Below are positions 1 to 5,352 of a stretch of 6,934 nt of DNA, piece after piece. The stretch comes from Candidatus Acetothermia bacterium. Its GTDB lineage: Bacteria > Bipolaricaulota > Bipolaricaulia > Bipolaricaulales > Bipolaricaulaceae. Under the pieces are notes generated by a model. The model was given only the letters and a program-made list of their open reading frames with translations. It was not told the origin of the DNA and ran no database searches. Numbering within the stretch: position 1 is the stretch's first letter; each line of letters begins with the position of its first letter. The stretch spans positions 1-6,934 of the forward strand of contig JAGDVW010000051.1 in the NCBI GenBank assembly GCA_023255835.1. The letters are read 5' to 3'. Both the position numbers and the translations under genes were made by a program.

Positions 1-888
1 CCGCACTTCTTCAACATCCACGTAACCGGGGACGAGGAGGACGCTCGCCACAAGGAGGGGGACCTCCGGTCTTTTTGGAGATTCCTGGGCCAAGCGGGCG
101 AAGTTCTCCAGGGTTTGGGAGTTGGGGGCCCCGGTGAGGGCGTAGTGGAGGGAGGGCGTCCAAGCTTTGAGATCGAATTTGATCACCCCGCCCGTGGGCA
201 GGGACAGCGCCACCATGCGCTCAAGGAGGCTTGGGTTCATGCTCCCGTTCGTCTCAAAGCAAATGCGCAAAATTCGGCCGGGGTTCGCGCGGAGGGCCTC
301 CTCCGCGGCCAAGAGGGCATGGGGGAGCTGCGGCGTGGGGTCTCCCCCGAAGAAGCAAATACAAGAGACCCTGGGGTTCACCGCTTGAGCCAAGGCCTCC
401 GGGCCCACTGGTTCCCTTTTTGGCCCATCCACCCGGTAATGCCAGTTCTGGCAATAAAGGCAATCGAAGCTGCAGGCCTCGTAGAAGACGGCGAGGTTTT
501 GGTGGCCATATTCTGGGCCGGGTTTATGGGCAAAACGCGGATAGCCCGCTCCCGTTCCTCCTGGGCAAACGAAATCGGCCACGCAATTTGTGGGGAGGGG
601 ATCGTAATACCAGCTCAGCCGCGCCCTCTCCCGCCCACCTGGGGGAAGCCCGCAAAAACCCCTTCCGTTCGGGGGGATCCGGCAACCATGGACGCAAAGA
701 GCGCAAGGGACCCCATTGGGGTCCCGCGGAGGCTTCTCCGGAAGCCCAAAAACGCGGCGGGAGCGGCGCCGGGCCTCTTCCACATGGGGCTCGCAGGCCT
801 TGGGATCCTCCCTAAGGCAGCGGCCGCATACCCCCACCGCCTTGGAAAGAAGCCGTTTCTCCCCGCAGACAGGGCAGCGCTCAATCAT
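1..888 (-). CDS. Cysteine-rich radical SAM enzyme, PflA-like (C-terminus cut by window edge)
   Basis: Reading leftward from the ATG at 888, 296 codons stay open to base 1, so the C-terminus lies outside the window. The core motif is CSFDCLYCQN (C139, C143, C146), the CX3CX2C signature that binds the 4Fe-4S cluster and SAM. It is followed by FFGGDPTP (179-186), the GGE-like SAM-binding strand, and FETNG (211-215). Before the core are a CXXC...CXXC ribbon (C5, C8, C21, C24), probably zinc-binding, then CALCVHGC...GFCG (C62, C65, C69, C79) and DPLPTNCVADFVCPG with C102 and C108. This layout matches the COG1180 group (pyruvate formate-lyase activase-like and AmmeMemoRadiSam-like proteins), whose substrates are mostly unknown. 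The start overlaps the stop of the ATL-EndoV gene as ATGA, with only a weak Shine-Dalgarno, which points to translational coupling. The radical SAM assignment is firm. The reaction is not known, and a glycyl-radical-enzyme partner is not visible here. Confidence 0.88.
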   Translation of the reverse strand, partial: MIERCPVCGEKRLLSKAVGVCGRCLREDPKACEPHVEEARRRSRRVFGLPEKPPRDPNGVPCALCVHGCRIPPNGRGFCGLPPGGRERARLSWYYDPLPTNCVADFVCPGGTGAGYPRFAHKPGPEYGHQNLAVFYEACSFDCLYCQNWHYRVDGPKREPVGPEALAQAVNPRVSCICFFGGDPTPQLPHALLAAEEALRANPGRILRICFETNGSMNPSLLERMVALSLPTGGVIKFDLKAWTPSLHYALTGAPNSQTLENFARLAQESPKRPEVPLLVASVLLVPGYVDVEEVR

Positions 889-1856
889 TCCCGCGCGGCC
901 TCGCCGGCGAGCTCGTGGGCGAAACGCAAAGGCGGAGGGAGCTCATCCCTTTGGGTGAGGGCAAGGATCAGGTCCACCGAACTTTGCACATCGGCCCGGT
1001 GGCCTGGGGAGACGAAGAGGGTGCGGTTCCGACCGGTGCGTATGGCTCCGGCTACGACCTCGCCATCCAAAAGGACTGGGCGCCACTCGCCAATCGTCAT
1101 CCCCTCGGTGTTCACGTCCCCGCAAAGGTGGCTTTTGGCCACCCCCACCGTGGGAAGATCGAGGAGGACCCCGAGGTGGGTGGCGATCCCAGCGCGCCGA
1201 GGATGAAGAATCCCGTTCCCGTCCACAAGGAGGAGATCCGGCCAAAGCCCTTTCCTTTGGGCCTCCCGGAGCACCGCCAAATAGGCCGGGAGTTCGCGAT
1301 AGGAGAGGTAGGTGCGGATGTAGGGGAAACGCGCTTGGGCCCTAGCGATGAGGAAATCGAGGAGTTCGCCCTGGGGATCGGTTAAAACCAGGGCCGCCAC
1401 GGCTTCATCATCGCGATAGGCCACATCCAAGGCTCCGATTTTTTCGGCCTTGGGGAGGGGGCAAAGGACTGCGCGCTTGGCCACCTCCCGTTGTTCTTCC
1501 TGAAGGCGGGCCAGGGGGCGCTCGGTGCGGAAATCGGCGAAGAAGAATTGGAGAAGGGGATCCACCCGGTCCCCCATGACCCTCACCCCTTCCGCGCGCA
1601 GCCGTGCCAGGGCCTGGCGTTGCTCCTCGCCGAAGGCCCGCCCCACCGCCCCGGAGCTGTGGACCACCCGATGAACGGGCCAATCCTTGGCCTTCTCGCT
1701 GGCGAGGAACACGGCCACGAAGCGCACGCAATCCGGATCTCCCAGGGCCTCGGCCAAGGCGCGGTGAGTTGTAACCCGGCCGGGCGGAATCTGGTGGACC
1801 AAATCCCGCAAAGCTCCCACTATATCGGGGACAAAAATTTCAGGGACAGCTTCCAC
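885..1856 (-). CDS. nfi: Alkyltransferase-like (ATL) domain fused to endonuclease V
   Basis: This 323-residue cytoplasmic DNA-repair fusion has two parts. Residues about 8-92 are the winged-helix DNA-binding domain of O6-alkylguanine-DNA alkyltransferases (IPPGRVTTHRALAEALG, then VRFVAVFLASEK). The active-site PCHRV motif reads PVHRVV: V61 (codon GTT) replaces the alkyl-accepting cysteine, so this half should bind lesions without repairing them, as ATL proteins do. Residues about 105-323 are a full-length endonuclease V, which nicks DNA near deaminated bases such as hypoxanthine. Its metal and catalytic residues are intact: D144 (ALDVAY), E188 (YLSYRE), D212 (LLVDGNGILHPR), K241 (GVAKSHLCG) and H286 (SPGHR). 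The same domain order is known in the bifunctional AGT-EndoV protein of Ferroplasma acidarmanus, which keeps its cysteine. The start is a GTG inside the end of the lipoprotein gene (17-base overlap), with a weak GAGGGTGG 12 bases upstream. A GTG at 1820 is a less likely alternative. The stop overlaps the next gene. Confidence 0.93.
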   Translation of the reverse strand: MEAVPEIFVPDIVGALRDLVHQIPPGRVTTHRALAEALGDPDCVRFVAVFLASEKAKDWPVHRVVHSSGAVGRAFGEEQRQALARLRAEGVRVMGDRVDPLLQFFFADFRTERPLARLQEEQREVAKRAVLCPLPKAEKIGALDVAYRDDEAVAALVLTDPQGELLDFLIARAQARFPYIRTYLSYRELPAYLAVLREAQRKGLWPDLLLVDGNGILHPRRAGIATHLGVLLDLPTVGVAKSHLCGDVNTEGMTIGEWRPVLLDGEVVAGAIRTGRNRTLFVSPGHRADVQSSVDLILALTQRDELPPPLRFAHELAGEAARE

Positions 1857-2487
1857 AGCCCTTTGGCACCACCCTCAGCCGCAAAATGGCGGGCTCTGAA
1901 CGATCGGTGTAATCGTCGACCACCACGAGCTGGACCCAGTACTCGCCGGGCGTATCGTATTTGTGAGTGGTCCTGGACTCGGCCGTCTCCGCCCAGGATC
2001 CATCCCCGAAGTTCCAAAGGTAGCTGACGATGGCCCCATCGGGATCGAAAGAGTTTTGGGCGTCGAAGGCCACAGTTTTTCCAGCCTGAACCTCAGGATA
2101 AGGATCCGCGGTGAACGTGGCCACCGGCGGGATGGAGCGCACATCAATATCCACATAGCTTTGGGCAAAACGCTGATCTTCGGTAAAAACCGTAAGAAAG
2201 ACCCGATATTTCCCGCGCGCCTCGAACGTGTACTCTATAACGCTCCCAGAGAGGGCGCTCCCCAAGGGGATTTCTTCCCCGTCATCCAAGCGGAAGAAAG
2301 TCCAGGTCCATTCTGTTATTTTCCCAAAGGGCGCGTCGCCGAAAAACCTCACGGTGAGGGGATAGGGTCCGGCGGGCGGGTTGGGATAGGTGCGGATCAC
2401 CGCCTTAAGCTCCGGCTCCCCCCCAATACAGCCGAAAAGGAGAAAGGTCCAAATCCAAAGGAAAAAGAACTTCCAGGCTTTGCGCAT
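1840..2487 (-). CDS. Small lipoprotein with two PKD domains and a C-terminal CGSC
   Basis: This is a predicted secreted lipoprotein of 215 residues. MRK is followed by a very hydrophobic stretch (residues 4-18) ending in the lipobox LFGC, so C20 is the likely lipidated cysteine. F at the -2 position is slightly unusual. Isoleucine follows the cysteine, so there is no inner-membrane retention aspartate. Two immunoglobulin-like PKD repeats follow. The first is degenerate (about 28-116, with EYTFEARGKYRVFLTV near its end). The second is canonical (about 120-207, with PVATFTADP, SYLWNFGDGS and HKYDTPGEYWVQLVVVDD). PKD domains usually mediate protein-protein or polysaccharide contacts at the cell surface, and no catalytic domain is present. 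The tail reads CGSCP, a CXXC pair at C211 and C214, encoded partly in the overlap with the next gene. The start is chosen because GGAGGT lies 6 bases upstream and the signal peptide begins right there. It is the first gene of the three-gene minus-strand operon. Its specific role is unknown. Confidence 0.87.
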   Translation of the reverse strand: MRKAWKFFFLWIWTFLLFGCIGGEPELKAVIRTYPNPPAGPYPLTVRFFGDAPFGKITEWTWTFFRLDDGEEIPLGSALSGSVIEYTFEARGKYRVFLTVFTEDQRFAQSYVDIDVRSIPPVATFTADPYPEVQAGKTVAFDAQNSFDPDGAIVSYLWNFGDGSWAETAESRTTHKYDTPGEYWVQLVVVDDYTDRSEPAILRLRVVPKGCGSCP

Positions 2488-2493
2488 TGCTCG

Positions 2494-2499
2494 ACCTCC
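2494..2499 (-). promoter_or_regulatory. Ribosome binding site of the PKD lipoprotein gene
   Basis: On the minus strand GGAGGT is followed by CGAGCA and then ATG at 2487. This perfect Shine-Dalgarno at 6-base spacing fixes the start over upstream in-frame codons, which would run into the divergent gene. Confidence 0.8.
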
Positions 2500-2504
2500 G
2501 ATAA

Positions 2505-2533
2505 AGGATAGCTCCAGAGGGGGGCTGGACCAA
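2505..2533 (-). promoter_or_regulatory. Possible promoter of the lipoprotein/ATL-EndoV/radical SAM operon
   Basis: On the minus strand TTGGTC (2533-2528) and TATCCT (2510-2505) are separated by 17 bases, a sigma70-like arrangement with 3/6 and 4/6 consensus matches. The predicted transcript start would fall almost on the Shine-Dalgarno, which argues against it or implies a very short leader. Only about 61 bases separate the divergent genes, so the promoter must lie here or inside the dehydrogenase gene. Confidence 0.25.
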
Positions 2534-2534
2534 G

Positions 2535-2540
2535 TACACT
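2535..2540 (+). promoter_or_regulatory. Possible -10 element giving a leaderless dehydrogenase transcript
   Basis: TACACT (a TANNNT-type -10) lies 8 bases before the ATG at 2549. There is no good Shine-Dalgarno at normal spacing: only GGGG, 2 bases from the ATG, and a G-run more than 20 bases away. A -10 box this close to the start is the pattern of leaderless genes in Deinococcus-Thermus and related bacteria. No clear -35 is seen. Confidence 0.3.
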
Positions 2541-2548
2541 TTGGGGCC

Positions 2549-3919
2549 ATGGCCAAGGCTGACGTGGTGGTGATCGGCGGCGGTCCGGCTGGGTATGTGG
2601 TAGCCCGCAGGCTGGGCCAAATGGGTTTGGAGACGGTGCTCGTGGAGCGGGAACATTTGGGCGGGGTCTGTCTAAATCGCGGTTGCATCCCCACAAAAGC
2701 CTTGTACGCCGCGACCCTTCCTTTGGGGAAACGGGGGGTTTATGAACAAATGGGGCTGGAACTGCAAATAAAGGTGGACCTTGCGCGGCTTCGGGCGTTC
2801 CTTGCGGAGGTGGTGGGGAAGCTGCGGGATGGGATCGCCCGCCTCCTTACGGGCGCCGGGGTGGAGGTCCTCAAGGCGGAGGGGAAATTAGTTGGGCCAA
2901 ACGAGGTGGAGGTGGTCCAAAATTCCGGAAGCGAAAGGATTCGAGCGAGGGCCATCGTTTTGGCCACGGGCTCCGTTCCGATTGAGATTCCTTTTCTTCC
3001 CTTCGATGGAGAGCGGGTTTGGTCCTCAGATCACGCTCTGGCCCTCTCCCTGGTCCCGGAGAAGTTGGCAGTGGTGGGCGGCGGGGTGGTGGGGTTGGAG
3101 CTGGCCACGGTTTATCGCCGCCTGGGCGCGCAGGTGACGGTGGTGGAGATGATGGAGGGGTTGTTGCCCGGGCTTGGCCTTTCCCGGCGGGGGGAGGCCC
3201 TCTTGCGCCAGGCCCTCCAGCGCCAGGGAATAGAGGTTCGCCTGCGAACAAAAGCGGCGGGGCTCACTAAAAATGGCCTCCTTGTGAAAAACGCGGGCGA
3301 AGAGGAGATCGAGGCAGAGGTGGTCCTGGTGGCCGTGGGGCGCCGGCCCAATTCTCAGGGTTTGGGCTTGGAAAACGCCCAAGTACAGGTGGAGAGAAAC
3401 TTCGTCCAAACCGACGAAAACTTTCGGGCGGCCGAGGGGATCTATGCCATCGGGGATTTGCGCGGCGGGCCACTTTTGGCCCATAAAGCCAGCCACGAAG
3501 GGCTTCTTCTTGCGGAGATTTTGGGCGCGGAATTGCGGGGGGAAACCCCCAGGCTGGGAAAGCCCCGGGCCATCCCTTGGGCGGTGTTCACCCAGCCGGA
3601 GTTGGCCATGGTCGGTGCTCCTGTGGATGCGCCGGCTCTGCGGGTCGCGCGTTTTCCCTTTTCCGCCCTGGGCCGGGCCTGGGCCGAGGGCGAACCCGAG
3701 GGTTTTGTAAGCCTGGCCTGCGACGAAGGGGGGAAGATCGTGGGGGCGGAGATCGTAGGCCCCAATGCTTCGGAATTGATCGCAGAGGTCTCATTGGCCG
3801 TGGAGCTTGGGCTTTCGGCGGCGGAGCTCGCGCGGGTCATCCATGCCCACCCCACTTTTCCCGAGGCCATCTGGGAGGCTTCCCTTGCGGCCTTGGGCCG
3901 GCCACTTCACATTTTGTGA
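2549..3919 (+). CDS. lpdA: Dihydrolipoamide dehydrogenase (E3)
   Basis: This 456-residue FAD enzyme reoxidises protein-bound dihydrolipoamide using NAD+, as the E3 part of 2-oxoacid dehydrogenase complexes or the glycine cleavage system. The N-terminal FAD-binding motif is VVIGGGPAGYVVARR (from residue 7), and the redox disulphide is CLNRGCIPTK (C41, C46). The NAD-binding fold is AVVGGGVVGLELA (from 174), with E200 ending the second strand, which suits NAD+ over NADP+. The second FAD motif is GIYAIGDLRGG (D303). The C-terminal dimer interface carries the catalytic dyad in HAHPTFPE (H434, E439). Length is slightly below the usual 460-475. The start at 2549 is chosen because the Rossmann strand begins at once. 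The open frame continues upstream but only across the divergent lipoprotein gene. No E1, E2 or lipoyl protein gene lies nearby, so its partner complex is unknown. A related disulphide oxidoreductase activity cannot be fully excluded, but the motifs fit E3 best. Confidence 0.93.
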   Translation: MAKADVVVIGGGPAGYVVARRLGQMGLETVLVEREHLGGVCLNRGCIPTKALYAATLPLGKRGVYEQMGLELQIKVDLARLRAFLAEVVGKLRDGIARLLTGAGVEVLKAEGKLVGPNEVEVVQNSGSERIRARAIVLATGSVPIEIPFLPFDGERVWSSDHALALSLVPEKLAVVGGGVVGLELATVYRRLGAQVTVVEMMEGLLPGLGLSRRGEALLRQALQRQGIEVRLRTKAAGLTKNGLLVKNAGEEEIEAEVVLVAVGRRPNSQGLGLENAQVQVERNFVQTDENFRAAEGIYAIGDLRGGPLLAHKASHEGLLLAEILGAELRGETPRLGKPRAIPWAVFTQPELAMVGAPVDAPALRVARFPFSALGRAWAEGEPEGFVSLACDEGGKIVGAEIVGPNASELIAEVSLAVELGLSAAELARVIHAHPTFPEAIWEASLAALGRPLHIL

Positions 3920-3924
3920 AGGGG
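3919..3924 (+). promoter_or_regulatory. Ribosome binding site of purB
   Basis: AAGGGG begins on the last base of the lpdA stop codon and lies 5 bases before the purB ATG at 3930. It supports that start over the upstream in-frame ATG inside lpdA, and indicates co-transcription with lpdA. Confidence 0.7.
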
Positions 3925-3929
3925 AATCC

Positions 3930-5240
3930 ATGCTCGAACGATATTCCCTCTCGCCAATGAAGGAACTCTGGACTCTGGAAGCCCAGTACGAGCGGTGGCT
4001 GGTGGTGGAGCTTGCCGCCCTTTCGGCCCTGGAGGAGCTCGGGCTCATTCCGCAAGGGGTGAGCATCGCCATAAAAAGCAAGGCCAGGATCGACGTGAAA
4101 AGGATTCAAGAGCTGGAAAGGGAGATCGGCCACGACCTCATCGCTTTCCTTTGGGCCTTGGAAGAGGAGGTGGGCGAGGAAGGACGGTGGCTCCATTACG
4201 GTCTCACCTCCTCGGATGTGAAGGACACAGCCTTGGCCCTCCTTTTGCGGGATGCCCTTGGGGTGATCCAAAGGAAGGTGGGGCGCCTGAAGGCCGCGCT
4301 ACGGGTGCTGGCTTTGTCCCACAAGGGCACCCCCCTCCTTGGCCGGACCCATGGGCAGTGGGCGGAGCCCACCACCTTCGGGCACAAGGTCCTGGTTTGG
4401 TATGCCGAGCTTTTGCGGGTGGAGGAGCGTTTGAACCGGGCGAAGGAGGGGATATCCGTGGGCAAACTCTCCGGGGCCGTGGGAACCCACGCATATTTCC
4501 CTCCGGAGGCCGAGGAGCGGGCCCTGGGGAGGCTGGGCCTAAAACCCTGCGAAGCGGCGAGTCAGGTGATCCCGCGGGACCGCCACGCTGAGGTGGTTTT
4601 CGCCTTGGCCTCTGCGGCCTCGCTGGTGGAGAAGATCGCCCTGGAGGTGCGCCATCTTTCCCGGGCGGAGGTGAAAGAGGTCGAAGAAGGGCGGCCGGAG
4701 GGTTCCTCCGCCATGCCCCACAAGCGCAACCCCATTTTATCCGAGCGGCTCTGCGGGCTGGCTAGGGTCGTCCGCGCCGCCGTGGAACCGATCCTCGAAA
4801 GCGCGGTCCTTTGGCACGAGCGGGATATGTCCCACTCCTCCGTGGAGCGGATCCTTCTTCCTCAATGTTTCCTCGTGGTGGACTACATGCTCGATCGCGG
4901 GGCCAAGCTCGTGGAGGAGTTGCGGATCTATCCCACAAGGATGCGGGAAAGGGTTGAAGAGGCCCTGGGGCTTCCCTTTTCCGAGGGTTTGCTTTTGGCC
5001 TTGGTCCAGGCCGGGATGGGCCGAAGGGAAGCGCACCTTTTGGTGGCCGAGCTCTCCCAGGAAGCGGAAAAAAGGGGCAAACCCCTTTGGGAGATCGCCT
5101 CCCAGGATCCCAGGATCCTCAAGCACCTCCCTGCGGAGGAAGTGCGGTCCCTTTTTGATCTTGAGCGGGTCTTACGCAATGTGGAAGCCTCGTTCGCCCG
5201 CGTTTTCCCCTCGGGCTATAATCCGTCCGACAATGGCTAG
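3930..5240 (+). CDS. purB: Adenylosuccinate lyase
   Basis: This 436-residue enzyme of the fumarase/aspartase superfamily catalyses two fumarate-releasing steps: SAICAR to AICAR in IMP synthesis, and adenylosuccinate to AMP. The motifs run in the expected order: MLERYSLSPM at the N-terminus, EIGHDLIAFL (H68), WLHYGLTSSDVKDTA (H89), LLGRTHGQWAEPTTFG (general-acid H141), and the flexible signature loop GSSAMPHKRNP (258-268) carrying the catalytic serine. The histidine numbers 68, 89 and 141 equal those of the Bacillus subtilis enzyme, so both the start and the short bacterial-type length (about 430) are well supported. The gene begins 10 bases after the lpdA stop with a good Shine-Dalgarno, which suggests one transcript. 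Nothing is missing or broken. The other purine genes are not in the window. Confidence 0.96.
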   Translation: MLERYSLSPMKELWTLEAQYERWLVVELAALSALEELGLIPQGVSIAIKSKARIDVKRIQELEREIGHDLIAFLWALEEEVGEEGRWLHYGLTSSDVKDTALALLLRDALGVIQRKVGRLKAALRVLALSHKGTPLLGRTHGQWAEPTTFGHKVLVWYAELLRVEERLNRAKEGISVGKLSGAVGTHAYFPPEAEERALGRLGLKPCEAASQVIPRDRHAEVVFALASAASLVEKIALEVRHLSRAEVKEVEEGRPEGSSAMPHKRNPILSERLCGLARVVRAAVEPILESAVLWHERDMSHSSVERILLPQCFLVVDYMLDRGAKLVEELRIYPTRMRERVEEALGLPFSEGLLLALVQAGMGRREAHLLVAELSQEAEKRGKPLWEIASQDPRILKHLPAEEVRSLFDLERVLRNVEASFARVFPSGYNPSDNG

Positions 5241-5262
5241 CTTTTTCCGGATCCGCTTGATC

Positions 5263-5296
5263 ATCCTGCCCCGTACGGGGCAGGGATAACTTTTTT
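5263..5296 (+). terminator. Terminator-like hairpin between purB and ileS
   Basis: A perfect 8-bp GC-rich stem (CCTGCCCC at 5265-5272 with GGGGCAGG at 5277-5284, loop GTAC) is followed by GATAAC and six T, then CC and four more T. Allowing one bulged G, the stem extends to 5263/5287, leaving 3 bases before the T-run. It most likely ends the lpdA-purB transcript. It could instead act as an attenuator for ileS, but no T-box sequence or alternative antiterminator helix is visible in the 102-base spacer. No convincing ileS promoter was seen in that spacer. Confidence 0.55.
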
Positions 5297-5329
5297 CCTT
5301 TTCCGCGTTTTCCTTGAGGTTCACCGGGA

Positions 5330-5352
5330 AAGGGGTGTGTTTGTGAAGGAGG
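5330..5352 (+). promoter_or_regulatory. Two candidate ribosome binding sites for ileS
   Basis: AAGGGG (5330-5335) lies 7 bases before the GTG at 5343. AAGGAGG (5346-5352) lies 5 bases before an in-frame TTG at 5358. The second site is closer to the anti-Shine-Dalgarno consensus but serves a rarer start codon. A GTG at 5337 is also in frame. The true start is therefore uncertain by 5 to 7 codons. Confidence 0.5.

Noticed and set aside
115..1206. A long plus-strand open frame opposite the radical SAM and ATL-EndoV genes.
   Set aside because: Its translation shows no recognisable domain and is low-complexity and rich in Arg, Pro and Gly, as expected for the antisense of GC-rich coding DNA. The minus strand carries clear family motifs throughout.
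1491..2511. Plus-strand open frames across the fusion and lipoprotein genes.
   Set aside because: They lie antisense to genes with intact motifs and a good ribosome binding site, and show no domain of their own.
2390..2548. N-terminal extension of the dehydrogenase by 53 codons.
   Set aside because: It would overlap the lipoprotein signal peptide region and its divergent start. The Rossmann FAD motif begins just after the ATG at 2549.
2488..2694. Upstream extension of the lipoprotein reading frame.
   Set aside because: It is antisense to the dehydrogenase N-terminus. The signal peptide and the GGAGGT site fix the start at 2487.
5102..5118. Direct tandem repeat of CCAGGATC within purB.
   Set aside because: Two short copies that code normally for SQDPRILK. 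They are too short to suggest a repeat element.
5236..5263. Cluster of small palindromes (GCTAGC, CGGATCCG, TGATCA) after purB.
   Set aside because: Six- to eight-base palindromes are expected by chance, and they show no regular spacing or repeat that would indicate an operator or attachment site.
5241..5342. T-box riboswitch before ileS.
   Set aside because: The spacer is too short for a full T-box leader, and no TGGNACCGCG-like sequence is present.
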